From: JAGTVG01 sp964389805
Lineage (GTDB): Bacteria > Bacteroidota > Bacteroidia > Cytophagales > Cyclobacteriaceae
Direction of reading: 5' to 3'
Assembly (NCBI GenBank): GCA_964389805.1
Contig: CAYMFU010000001.1
Location: 1 to 36,910 of the forward strand
DNA length: 36,910 nucleotides
Part shown: in pieces, positions 23,524-32,387 of the stretch
Layout: each line of letters starts with the position of its first letter
Position numbering within the stretch: the first letter of the stretch is position 1
Position numbers and translations under genes: made by a program
Notes under the pieces: generated by a model
Seen by the model: only the letters and a program-made list of their open reading frames with translations
The model's database searches: none
What the model was told of the DNA's origin: nothing

Positions 23524-25683
23524 ATGATAACAAAAGCTTACTTCAAATCTCTTATATTTAAATTAATTCTATCGGGTACGCTTCTTTTAAGTGGCATAGT
23601 TTTATACGCACAATCAGATAAGTACCCGGAAAATTTACATATATATCCTTATCTGCAATATGCAACACCAACTTCCATCATCATCAAGTGGGAAACGGAT
23701 AATCAGTTTATTGGATCTGTGATATATAGTACAGATGATAGTTTCAATAAGATGGTAACAGAATCATCTCCAGCCAAAATTCATGAAGTCAAGCTGAAAG
23801 GTCTAATGCCAGCTACAAAATACTATTATAAGGTGAGATACGATAATAATGTATTGAAAACAGCTTCTTTTACCACAGCTCCTATCCCAGGTACGCCCAA
23901 TTGGAGAATGGTTGCGTATGGTGATAACCGTACCTTCCCGGAAACGCATAAGAGGATAGTGGCCCAGATACTGAAATTAAATCCAAGCATGGTTATTCAC
24001 TCTGGAGATCTTGTATCCAATGGCAATAATTATGAAGAATGGAAAGCAGAGTACTTTGATCCTATGAAGGGCTTGTCAGAAAATATCACGGTTTTCCCAA
24101 GCCTTGGAAATCACGAAAGAAATTCACCTCATTATTATGAATACATGTCTTTACCAGATGAAAATGGAGAATCATATTATTCCTTTGATTATGGAAATGC
24201 ACATTTAATTGCTTTAAACAGTAATGTAATGGAGGCACCATTCGATTTAGATTCTGAACAGACCCAATGGCTTATCCAGGACCTGAAAAAGCATGCAGAT
24301 GCTGAATGGAAGATTGTATTTTTTCATCATCCATTATTCAGATGCCAGCCAACAAGAGGAATAGAGCCTCAGCGCTGGGTATGGCAGGATATATTTGACA
24401 AATACGGAGTTGATCTTGTAGTAAATGGCCATGACCACTATTATCAACGAACCTATGCGATAGGGAACTACCAGGGTAAGCCAAGCAGAGGCATATATCA
24501 TATTATTTCCGGAGGAGGGGGAGCAAATAACTACCCCATCATGCCCAAAGTGCATGCTGCGAGCAGGCGGAGTATCCATCATATAACTGTATTGGATTTT
24601 CAGGGAGACCGCATTATTGGCCGGGCCATTGATGATACAGGAAATGTGTTTGACGCATTTGTAATTGATAAAGAGGCTGAGAACTCCCCTGAAGAATTTA
24701 TTTCATTTGAGATATTTAAAATAGAACGTGATCTTTCGGAAGCGATCATAAATTTACCTCTCGCAGAATTGGATAGAACTGTAAATATTAACCAAACTTT
24801 AGAAATTGAAAATCCATTTACCCATCCAATTCAGATGTCATTCTATTGGATACCCTCAACTAATTGGACAACTAATGCACCCAAAAACAGTATCCTTCAA
24901 CCAGGCCAAACTATTAATATAAATTTTTCAGCCAATTCTGATAAGAATAATACTTATCCTCCACCACAAGCAATGCTGCATTTTCAGACACCAGAAGGGA
25001 AGATGGCATTTAAAAACAATACCATTGAATTTTATCCCGTAAAAATTGGACAAAAGAGAAAGGTTAAACCCCTTATTGTTAAAAAACCCCCTGTTATCGA
25101 TGGGGATATATCAGATACAAACTGGAATAAAAATGATATTCTTGACCAATTCAGGAATGTTCAGGGAGATCCACCTATTCAGAAAACCGAGATAGTAGTT
25201 AGTATGAATAAGGCAAGAAACAAATTATATGTAGTGGGAAAAGTTGAGGCTACAGCAGAATATGCCAGCAAAGGAGTTACGGGAAGAGACAATCGGTTTA
25301 TACGGCGTGATGAGCAGGTAAAAATTCACATTGGTGTGGATGAGGAAGTATATACGTATATTGTAAATCCCAAAGGCACCCTGCTGGACACACAGGATAA
25401 CACGATATTCTGGAATCCCAATGCAAAAATCTGGAATAGTACAGCAGCTGCAGCTGCAGAAACCAATCAGGACGGATGGCAATTCGAAATTGAAATACCT
25501 TTGGATGAACTGAACATTACTAATGACAAAACCACCATTAATTTTTCACGCAGAGATATCGAAAATAATACTGAATATGAATACTCTCTAACTTATGGGA
25601 GATCACGCTTTGATCACCGGGTTCCTATGTATGATACCGATTGGTTTGCTGTTGACCGTTTTGCTGAACTAGTACTGAAATAG
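23524..25683 (+). CDS. Purple acid phosphatase-like metallophosphoesterase with CBM9-like C-terminus, secreted
   Basis: 719 aa. Signal peptide to about residue 29. A fibronectin-III-like N-terminal domain (about 35-118) as in purple acid phosphatases. The metallophosphoesterase core (about 127-340) shows D134 in YGDNR, D162 in HSGDLV, N196-H197 in LGNHE, H268-H269 in FFHHP, and H303/H305 in NGHDH. Then an Ig-like segment (about 400-505) and a CBM9/DOMON-like domain (about 520-719; PPVIDGDISDTNW opens it, FAELVLK closes it). Likely a phosphoesterase acting on, or near, a glycan. The last domain is of the type used to bind sugars or heme. Confidence 0.85.
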   Translation: MITKAYFKSLIFKLILSGTLLLSGIVLYAQSDKYPENLHIYPYLQYATPTSIIIKWETDNQFIGSVIYSTDDSFNKMVTESSPAKIHEVKLKGLMPATKYYYKVRYDNNVLKTASFTTAPIPGTPNWRMVAYGDNRTFPETHKRIVAQILKLNPSMVIHSGDLVSNGNNYEEWKAEYFDPMKGLSENITVFPSLGNHERNSPHYYEYMSLPDENGESYYSFDYGNAHLIALNSNVMEAPFDLDSEQTQWLIQDLKKHADAEWKIVFFHHPLFRCQPTRGIEPQRWVWQDIFDKYGVDLVVNGHDHYYQRTYAIGNYQGKPSRGIYHIISGGGGANNYPIMPKVHAASRRSIHHITVLDFQGDRIIGRAIDDTGNVFDAFVIDKEAENSPEEFISFEIFKIERDLSEAIINLPLAELDRTVNINQTLEIENPFTHPIQMSFYWIPSTNWTTNAPKNSILQPGQTININFSANSDKNNTYPPPQAMLHFQTPEGKMAFKNNTIEFYPVKIGQKRKVKPLIVKKPPVIDGDISDTNWNKNDILDQFRNVQGDPPIQKTEIVVSMNKARNKLYVVGKVEATAEYASKGVTGRDNRFIRRDEQVKIHIGVDEEVYTYIVNPKGTLLDTQDNTIFWNPNAKIWNSTAAAAAETNQDGWQFEIEIPLDELNITNDKTTINFSRRDIENNTEYEYSLTYGRSRFDHRVPMYDTDWFAVDRFAELVLK

Positions 25684-25999
25684 GGATTATTACCAGAACG
25701 ACCATCCGCCCTATAATAGAATTGATTCCATAATTATTTGCTTGACAAAATCAACCCTAAGTTCCTTAGAATTTGAAATTCACCTAATAATTAATACCTT
25801 TCTTAACTTTTATCAGTAACCACAAAATGCGTAAGGATTTCCCTTAAAATTGAAAAATTACTTTTTTGCGTAAAAAAAATGTTTAGTATGAATTTATATT
25901 TGGCAGGATATTCAGGTTCAAACTGTGCGCCAACAGGATATTTAATTGCTAAAATATGATTTGTCGAAACATTAATTATAGATAGAAAATACAAGAGAG
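25684..25999. other. Intergenic region before the threonine aldolase gene
   Basis: 316 bases. Holds the promoter candidate at 25772-25802. A minus-strand ORF at 25803-25994 has no recognisable motif, and I regard it as chance. No RNA gene or repeat seen. Confidence 0.5.
25772..25802 (+). promoter_or_regulatory. Candidate Bacteroidota promoter for the threonine aldolase gene
   Basis: TTTG (25772-25775), 19-base spacer, TACCTTTC (25795-25802): one mismatch to the phylum consensus. The leader before the ATG at 26000 would be about 190 bases, which is long and could carry regulation, or the real promoter may be nearer. Confidence 0.4.
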
Positions 26000-27040
26000 A
26001 TGAAAAAAAGAGGATTAGCTAGCGATAATTATGCGGGAGCACTTCCTGAAATGATTGAAGCTATAGAAGAATGCAATAAAAAACATGCCAGATCTTACGG
26101 TTACGATACCATCACAAAAAAAGCGGTTAATGAATTTAAAAAAACGTTCGGCTCTGGAATTGATGTAAGTTTTGTTTTCAATGGTACCGGAGCCAATGTG
26201 CTGGGTGTAAGTTGTGCCACGCAGTCCTTTAATGGGATTCTTTGCGCTGATACCTCGCATCTCTATGTAGATGAATCTACAGCACCTGAAGTCTTTACCG
26301 GATGTAAATTTTTTCCCTTAAAAACGAATGCGGAGGGTAAAATCGAACCTGATACCATTAAAAAGGCTGTAATCCGGAAAGGCGATGAACATCATCCCCA
26401 AATAAATGTTCTGTCAATAACCCAGCCTACCGAATACGGGACAGTGTATACCCTTGAAGAACTATCCCAAATTGGAAAAATTCTCAAGGAAATGGATATG
26501 ATATTTCATATGGATGGTGCACGCCTATACAATGCAGCACTGAGCCTTAATTGTACGTTCCAGCAGATAACCAAAGGGGTAGGTGTGGATATTCTTTCAC
26601 TGGGGGGCACTAAAATTGGTTTGCTTTTCGGAGAAGCGATTGTTTTCTTTGATAAGAAATTATCCGGAAATCTAAAGTACAAGCAGAAACAAAGCATGCA
26701 GTTGCCTTCCAAGATGCGTTTTATTTCTGCACAATTCCTTCGGTTGATAAAAGATGAGATCTGGAAAAGATCAGCAAGCCACTCTAATAAAATGGCTCAA
26801 AAATTATACAGTATGGTCAAAGGCATATCAGTGATAAAAATCACCAAACCTGTTCAATCCAATGTCGTATTTGCCACTATCCCAAGAGAATGGAATACAG
26901 AACTAATTAACCATACCCCATTTTATATATGGAGGGAAGAAACCAACGAAGTAAGATGGATGTGTTCTTTTGATACGACAGACAAGGATATTGAAGATTT
27001 CGTAAATTTAATTAAAAGACTGGCAATAAAGGCTAAGTAA
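26000..27040 (+). CDS. ltaE: Low-specificity L-threonine aldolase (PLP enzyme)
   Basis: 346 aa, normal length. PLP aspartate-aminotransferase fold type I: H87 (TSHLYVDE) stacks on the cofactor, D172 in FHMDGARLYNA, and the Schiff-base Lys K205 in LSLGGTKIGLLFGEA. GTGANVLG near 62-69 binds phosphate. Cleaves L-threonine/allo-threonine to glycine and acetaldehyde. The close relative phenylserine aldolase is a possible alternative. The start is supported by a normal N-terminus (KKRGLASDNYAGALPEMIEAI). Followed by the alpha/beta hydrolase after 34 bases. Confidence 0.88.
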   Translation: MKKRGLASDNYAGALPEMIEAIEECNKKHARSYGYDTITKKAVNEFKKTFGSGIDVSFVFNGTGANVLGVSCATQSFNGILCADTSHLYVDESTAPEVFTGCKFFPLKTNAEGKIEPDTIKKAVIRKGDEHHPQINVLSITQPTEYGTVYTLEELSQIGKILKEMDMIFHMDGARLYNAALSLNCTFQQITKGVGVDILSLGGTKIGLLFGEAIVFFDKKLSGNLKYKQKQSMQLPSKMRFISAQFLRLIKDEIWKRSASHSNKMAQKLYSMVKGISVIKITKPVQSNVVFATIPREWNTELINHTPFYIWREETNEVRWMCSFDTTDKDIEDFVNLIKRLAIKAK

Positions 27041-27074
27041 TTTATTCCGATCCAGGATTTAAAACATATAAAGT

Positions 27075-28034
27075 GTGAAAAGCATAATTCTTGTACTATT
27101 AACTATAATACTATCTTCAGGTTCCCGGGGCCAGGCACAAATCACCTCCCCTTTCCATGAAGATACTGTTTATATTGTTAGAGACGGTGGGCAGATCTAT
27201 GGTAGTTTGATCACCCTTCAACATGAAAAGAAACTACCAGTTGCACTTATCATCTCAGGTTCTGGTCCAACTGACAGGAATGGCAACAATCCTATGATGA
27301 CCAACAATTCTCTAAAAATGTTGGCTGATTCTCTGGCAGCAGCAGGAATAGGCAGCATACGGTATGATAAAAGAGGTGTAGCCGCAAGCATGGCTGCTGG
27401 TATTGTTGAGATTGAACTCCGATTTGAAGATTATGTAAAAGATGCCATCTCCTGGGCGCAATTTCTAAGAAAAGACAGCAGGTTCAGTAAGGTGATAATC
27501 ATAGGTCATAGCGAAGGATCGTTAATTGGGATGATCGCCGCTTCACAGATTCAGGTTGATGGATTTATATCCCTGGCTGGCCCCGGTGAATCTACGGACC
27601 TGGTAATTAAAAGGCAACTCAAATCCCAGCCACAATTTGTTCAGGATCAGCTCTTCCCTAAGATTGACAGTTTGAAGAATGGTTTTACCATCGATTCAGT
27701 CGATCCGGCCTATTTCGCTCTATTGCGTCCGAGTGTTCAGCCCTATTTAATTTCCTGGTTCAAATATGACCCGCAAGTCGAGATAAAGAAATTACATATT
27801 CCTATCCTGATCATCCAGGGAGAAACTGATATCCAGGTAAGGACTGAGGATGCTGAACTTCTCAAAATGGCTGCCCCTAAGGCTGAATTGACAATCATTA
27901 AAGGCATGAACCATATCTTTAAACCATCATCTTTGGACCGGCAGGAAAATATTGCCACTTACAGGGATCCTGTCCTGCCCATTATGCAGGAATTAGTCAA
28001 ATCGATCACGAAATTTATAATTGAAGAGGAATAA
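27075..28034 (+). CDS. Alpha/beta hydrolase, secreted
   Basis: 319 aa with a GTG start. A signal peptide (about 1-19, ending near SRGQAQ) supports it. Serine-hydrolase triad: S146 in GHSEGS, D252 in GETDIQV, H280 in GMNHIFKP. The oxyanion region ISGSGPTDRNGNN (60-72) resembles S9-like and dienelactone-type exported hydrolases. Substrate unknown; probably an esterase or peptidase in the periplasm. It ends just before a hairpin whose T-run lies on the minus strand. Confidence 0.82.
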   Translation: MKSIILVLLTIILSSGSRGQAQITSPFHEDTVYIVRDGGQIYGSLITLQHEKKLPVALIISGSGPTDRNGNNPMMTNNSLKMLADSLAAAGIGSIRYDKRGVAASMAAGIVEIELRFEDYVKDAISWAQFLRKDSRFSKVIIIGHSEGSLIGMIAASQIQVDGFISLAGPGESTDLVIKRQLKSQPQFVQDQLFPKIDSLKNGFTIDSVDPAYFALLRPSVQPYLISWFKYDPQVEIKKLHIPILIIQGETDIQVRTEDAELLKMAAPKAELTIIKGMNHIFKPSSLDRQENIATYRDPVLPIMQELVKSITKFIIEEE

Positions 28035-28046
28035 TTTTCTATAGAT

Positions 28047-28078
28047 AAAAAAAGAGGCTGCAAATGAAACAGCCTCTT
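28047..28078 (-). terminator. Rho-independent terminator for the DUF3303 gene
   Basis: A nine-base perfect stem (AAGAGGCTG at 28052-28060 with CAGCCTCTT at 28070-28078) and a nine-base loop. On the minus strand the stem is followed directly by a run of seven T (A-run at 28047-28053 on plus). Lies just past the DUF3303 stop. It could also stop plus-strand transcripts less efficiently. Confidence 0.8.
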
Positions 28079-28112
28079 GATATCAAATGTTAAAACAAAT
28101 CAATTAATAGGA

Positions 28113-28403
28113 TCAACTGAACCTCGCCTTGCCTAAAGCCCGTATTTCATCATCATCTAAAACGACGGATGTTTCCAGCTCCATAGCATGATTCCAGTTA
28201 AGTGCCCAATTGGCAACAGCCTGCGCATCGTCACATTCACAAATGGCAACGCCCTCAAATCTTGAAACATCATGCCAACGGCCAATTAATTTGATCTTAT
28301 CCCCCAGATCATTTTGAAGGTCACTGTCTGACATCATAGAAAATCCCTTCAATACTTCATGACGCATCTCTGGGAATACACGCCATTGTACCATAAACTT
28401 CAT
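28113..28403 (-). CDS. DUF3303 family protein
   Basis: 96 aa. Fits DUF3303: MKFMVQWRVFPEMRHEVLKGF at the start, then IKLIGRWHDVSRFEGVAICE and a second helix with ANWALNWNHAM, the ferredoxin-like alpha/beta layout of small dimeric proteins. Function unknown. A strong Shine-Dalgarno (AAGGAGGT, 28416-28409) lies five bases before the ATG, unusual for this phylum, and the gene has its own terminator: a tidy single-gene unit. Confidence 0.75.
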   Translation of the reverse strand: MKFMVQWRVFPEMRHEVLKGFSMMSDSDLQNDLGDKIKLIGRWHDVSRFEGVAICECDDAQAVANWALNWNHAMELETSVVLDDDEIRALGKARFS

Positions 28404-28690
28404 AGGATACCTCCTTGGTTATTTAGTTATAAAATAGTTTGGAATAAATGGTAATCTAAGGATATAATATTTGTATTCCAATTATAACTTTAATAATGAA
28501 CAGTTTTTAGGATAAATGGTAATCAGTCAAATACCAGTCAGATGGCTTGTTTCTCGTAGCTGGTGCAGGAATGCTCTTGAATGAACACTGCAGGATGGAG
28601 GTCGATTTCTGGCGGCTGACAGTTGATCACAAGCGGTTAATCGCATGTGATTGATAGCTGGCGGCTGGGAGGAAATAACAGTATCCCAGA
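28404..28690. repeat. Repeat-bearing region between the DUF3303 and cyclase genes
   Basis: Holds three structures and no gene: a 13-base direct repeat ATAAATGGTAATC (28444-28456 and 28512-28524); a 10-base direct repeat CTGGCGGCTG (28609-28618 and 28658-28667); and between the latter a palindrome ATCACAAGCG-GTTAAT-CGCATGTGAT (28626-28651), nine pairs with one A-A mismatch. The GC-rich part differs from surrounding DNA and looks like a dispersed intergenic repeat of the REP kind, unconfirmed. Confidence 0.5.
28409..28416 (-). promoter_or_regulatory. Strong Shine-Dalgarno of the DUF3303 gene
   Basis: Reads AAGGAGGT on the minus strand, an exact anti-SD match, five bases from the start codon. 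Other genes in the window mostly have A-rich leaders without it. Confidence 0.7.
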
Positions 28691-30550
28691 TTATTTCATT
28701 TTGTCAAGAATGCTCTTAAAACGTTCCAGGTCTCTCAGTGTATCCAGGTTGCTGTCATGCACATACCAGGCCTTCTGAGTTAATCCACTGTCTGCTGATT
28801 TTTCAAGACAATTCAACGCTTCTTCGGGCATTTCACACATGGCATAGATGCATCCTGCATTATACAACAGCATAGCATCTTCGGGATCCAAAGTAAGAGC
28901 CCTGTTCAACCAATCAAGGCCCTTTCCTCTTTCACCCAGTGCGATCAGACTGTTGGCCCCCATATATAGAGCCCTTGTATCTCCCGGATTGATCTTTAGA
29001 TGGTTTTCAGCAATCATAACACCCCTTTGCCTGATCTCTATAGATTTGACCAGATCGCCAAGGTCTTCATAATATTGACCGGCCAGACAAAGACTTTGAT
29101 AATCCTCCTTTCTAACACTGTTGGCGCTGATCATCAACCTGGCTGCCTGGTCTATTTTTCCCGTTACTAATGACATCCGGCCATATTGATAATAAGCTTC
29201 AAATAATGTGGGCCCTAATTCCACAGCCTTCTTGAAAGCCTCTTCTGATTCATTATATTTTTTACTTATAGATAGTACCATTCCACTTGAAACGTAAGCT
29301 TCTGCTAATGAGGGATTCAGTTTTACTGCATTTCTGCTGGTCATCTGGGCCATTTGAAGATTGTCTTCGGTGGCTTCGTGGTACATATAGAGATAAGAAT
29401 AACAATCAGCTAGTCCACAATAGGCAAGTGCGTATTTATAGTCAATATCGATAGCCTTCTGAAACATCTCAATGGCATATTTGATGCTTTTCAGGCTGTA
29501 CATGTCATAATATCTTCTTCCCTGAAGGTAGAATTCGTAGGCCTCGATCTTGCTGGTATGGGGGGATTGGATCTTTGACACTTTTTTCTCTTTAACTTTA
29601 ATTCCGAGTACTTCTATCACTCTACTGGCAATGTCGTCCTGAATAGCCAGAATCTCCTTCTTTTGTTTTTCATATTTATTTGACCAAAGACTGATCCCGT
29701 TATCCACTTTTACCAACTCAATACTGATACTGATTTGTTCTTCAAGGATCCTCATGCCTCCATCCAAAACAACTGAAGCTCCTAGTTGCTTGCCAATCTC
29801 CACCGGATTGACATTCTTACCCTTAAAAGAGAATACGGTAGCCCGGGATAATACTCTTATGCCGCGGATCCGCCCGATACTGATGATAAGGTCCTCCGTG
29901 ATTCCATCAGAAAAATAATCCAGTTCGGGATCATTACTTCGATTAATGATGGGCAGCACACCTACAACGGGTATCTCGGCATCTGTATTTGGCTTCGGAA
30001 ATTTTGACACCAATCCTTTTACTATCAACTGGTGCAATTCTATCGGTTCATCAAAATCCCTCAGGCGATAATTTCCAAGTCCCTTTAAAGATAGGTAGTC
30101 AGGCAGAGCTTCCTCAAGTTTATCTATAAGCTGACCTGAAATCAGGATCTGTCCACCATGACAGGCATTGCAGATCCGGGATATACGGTGTATCTCAAGG
30201 CCAGTATACAAATCTCCCACAGGATAGATCTGACCAGTATGCAACGCGATCCTGACCTTTAAATCCACACTGAAAGACCAGGAAATATCCTGGAATTCCA
30301 TTTGAATATTTGCAGCCGCTTTAAGTGCAGAAATCGAATCTTCAAAAATGATAAAAAAACCATCCCCTGTCCGGTCAATGATCTTACCTCCAAGTTTTTG
30401 TATACCTGAAGCAATGATCTCATTATGTTTATCAAGGATAACTGCATAATCCTGACCTAACGATTTAGCGATCTGAGTTGATCCTTCAATATCGGTATAA
30501 AACAAGATAAAGGAAGCTGTATTAGATATCTCCATTAGCAATACTCTCAA
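28691..30550 (-). CDS. Soluble class III nucleotide cyclase with FlgO/TolB-like domain and TPR repeats
   Basis: 619 aa. The cyclase domain (about 10-180) has D20 in FYTDIEGST and D63 in RTGDGFF, but the usual transition-state Asn position reads His (GLEIHRISRI, H121; R125 kept). This variant occurs in many class III cyclases fused to other domains, so activity remains plausible. No membrane helix is visible, unlike the paralogues at 4629 and 6917. The FlgO/TolB-like domain lies at about 195-330 (VLPIINRSNDPELDYFSDG), TPR repeats at about 345-600. An alternative start is Met 6. It lacks the leader repeat of the other two, so it is an older or independent copy. Divergent from the inositol operon. 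Confidence 0.87.
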   Translation of the reverse strand: MRVLLMEISNTASFILFYTDIEGSTQIAKSLGQDYAVILDKHNEIIASGIQKLGGKIIDRTGDGFFIIFEDSISALKAAANIQMEFQDISWSFSVDLKVRIALHTGQIYPVGDLYTGLEIHRISRICNACHGGQILISGQLIDKLEEALPDYLSLKGLGNYRLRDFDEPIELHQLIVKGLVSKFPKPNTDAEIPVVGVLPIINRSNDPELDYFSDGITEDLIISIGRIRGIRVLSRATVFSFKGKNVNPVEIGKQLGASVVLDGGMRILEEQISISIELVKVDNGISLWSNKYEKQKKEILAIQDDIASRVIEVLGIKVKEKKVSKIQSPHTSKIEAYEFYLQGRRYYDMYSLKSIKYAIEMFQKAIDIDYKYALAYCGLADCYSYLYMYHEATEDNLQMAQMTSRNAVKLNPSLAEAYVSSGMVLSISKKYNESEEAFKKAVELGPTLFEAYYQYGRMSLVTGKIDQAARLMISANSVRKEDYQSLCLAGQYYEDLGDLVKSIEIRQRGVMIAENHLKINPGDTRALYMGANSLIALGERGKGLDWLNRALTLDPEDAMLLYNAGCIYAMCEMPEEALNCLEKSADSGLTQKAWYVHDSNLDTLRDLERFKSILDKMK

Positions 30551-30684
30551 TTCTAAATATAAACATCAAGAACAAATTTTCCTACCGGACAATTTGATAT
30601 AAACCAAATCAATTAATATAAAGGTCAACAGCTGGAATTATATTGCCTTTCCTGAACAAATGATCTGTACAATAATTCTGAAAT

Positions 30685-30692
30685 TAGTTTTG
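30685..30692 (+). promoter_or_regulatory. Possible -7 element of the inositol operon promoter
   Basis: TAGTTTTG matches TAnnTTTG, 73 bases before the symporter ATG. No -33 TTTG is found at the usual spacing, so the match may be chance or depend on an activator. Confidence 0.3.
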
Positions 30693-30765
30693 TTTATTTA
30701 TATTACAATTTCGAACAATTGCTTTATCATGATATTCATTATGCTTCCTCAAAACACAATGAACT

Positions 30766-32295
30766 ATGAAACTGGAAAGCATTGACCTGATAACTTTTAT
30801 TGTCTTCATTCTGGTGGTCGTGTCCATTTCCCTTTACGCCAGCAGAAAGGAGGAGAATTCTGAAGACTATTTCCTTGCAGGCAGGAAATTGACCTGGTGG
30901 CTGATAGGATTATCACTTATTGCATCAAATATATCTTCAGAACATTTTATAGGCATGTCTGGAAAAGGATTCAGCCTGGGCCTAGCAATTGCCAGTTTCG
31001 AATGGATGTCGGCATTTACACTCATTATCATAGCTGTAGTATTTCTTCCTACCTTTCTTAGGTCCGGGATCTACACCATGCCTGAGTATCTCGAATATCG
31101 GTATAACAGGTCAGTGCGCTTATTGATGGCGATATTCATGCTATTTTTTTACATACTGATCACCCTGGCCACGGTATTATATTCAGGTGCGCTGGCATTA
31201 AATTCGATATTTGAAATTGATATGATAACCGGGATATGGGCAATCGGCATTGTTGCTGGGTTGTATACTGTTTATGGTGGATTAAAAGCGGTCGTGTGGT
31301 CTGACCTTCTGCAGGGGGGCACCTTGTTGATAGGTGGACTTATAGTAACCTTCCTGGCACTACAGGAGGTGGGTGGCTGGGAGAGTTTTGTTTCAGTTTC
31401 AGGAGATAAGTTACATACTGTTTTGCCCTGGGACCATCCGGAAATGCCTTGGGTAGCAGTGTTCATCGGTGGACTCTGGGTACCACATATTTTCTATTGG
31501 GGACTCAACCAGTTTATCACCCAACGAACACTGGGTGCCAAGGACCTTCATGAAGGACAGAAAGGAATACTATTTGGAGCCACCTTGAAGCTCCTGATCC
31601 CATTTATTGTGGTTTTCCCCGGGATTATGGCATACCAGCTATATGGTGATGCGATTACCAATGCAGATGGCGCATATCCATATTTGATCCAACAGATCCT
31701 CCCCGCAGGTATGATAGGGATCATGTTTGCCGCTCTTTTTGGAGCTGTTATGAGCACCCTGGATTCATTGTTGAACTCCTCTGCTACTATTTTTACGATG
31801 GATATATATTCTTCATATTTCAAGAAGGATAGTAGCTCTTCACATCTTGTAAAAGTTGGCCGGATCACTACCCTGGTCCTTGTAATTGTCGGCTGTATCT
31901 GGGCTCCTATTGTAGGCAGTTTTGATAAAGGAATTTACTTTTTTGTTCAGCAATTCTGGGGATTCATACAACCCGGAGTAGTCGCGGTATTTCTTTTCGG
32001 AATTATCTGGAAAAAAGTACCACCAAAGGCGGCTTTCTGGGGTATGCTTATGAATTTTCCCATATACGGATTCCTAATGTGGTTATTACCTGATGTGGCT
32101 TTCCTACATCATATGGCTATAACTTTCATACTGATATCCGTGTTTATAATACTCTACACCTTGCGTTACCCTGTAAAAGATATAAAACAAATGCCAGAAC
32201 GCTTTAAACTATATACAAGTGTGTCAAAAACAGTGAAAATCTGGGGATTTTTAATAATTATTGCTACGGTTTTATTGTACATCATATTTTATTGA
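30766..32295 (+). CDS. SSS-family sodium:solute symporter, probably for myo-inositol
   Basis: 509 aa, about 13-14 membrane helices. SLC5/SSS hallmarks: ENSEDYFLAGRKLTWW near 30-45, the sodium-site SLIASNISSEHFIGMSG, helix GLYTVYGGLKAVVWSDLLQG, and the late MSTLDSLLNSSATIFTMDIY. This subclass transports sugars or inositol with Na+. Location 92 bases before the inositol catabolic genes, same strand, gives inositol (or a similar cyclitol) as the likely substrate. Inner membrane. Specificity is inferred from context only. Confidence 0.85.
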   Translation: MKLESIDLITFIVFILVVVSISLYASRKEENSEDYFLAGRKLTWWLIGLSLIASNISSEHFIGMSGKGFSLGLAIASFEWMSAFTLIIIAVVFLPTFLRSGIYTMPEYLEYRYNRSVRLLMAIFMLFFYILITLATVLYSGALALNSIFEIDMITGIWAIGIVAGLYTVYGGLKAVVWSDLLQGGTLLIGGLIVTFLALQEVGGWESFVSVSGDKLHTVLPWDHPEMPWVAVFIGGLWVPHIFYWGLNQFITQRTLGAKDLHEGQKGILFGATLKLLIPFIVVFPGIMAYQLYGDAITNADGAYPYLIQQILPAGMIGIMFAALFGAVMSTLDSLLNSSATIFTMDIYSSYFKKDSSSSHLVKVGRITTLVLVIVGCIWAPIVGSFDKGIYFFVQQFWGFIQPGVVAVFLFGIIWKKVPPKAAFWGMLMNFPIYGFLMWLLPDVAFLHHMAITFILISVFIILYTLRYPVKDIKQMPERFKLYTSVSKTVKIWGFLIIIATVLLYIIFY

Positions 32296-32387
32296 TCCAT
32301 AATTTTTATACCAGGTTGATTTTTATAATTTTATATAGACAAGGATGACAAAATACAAGCGTCTGTTAACAAATACATCGGTGGAAA

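Noticed and set aside
25803..25994. 63-aa minus-strand ORF
   Set aside because: No motif, no RBS, lies in the leader of the threonine aldolase gene; probably chance.
28626..28651. TCACA and TGTGA half-sites suggestive of a CRP/cAMP receptor site near a cyclase
   Set aside because: The half-sites are in reversed order (TCACA first, then TGTGA) with 14 bases between, not TGTGA-N6-TCACA, so this is not a CRP-type operator.
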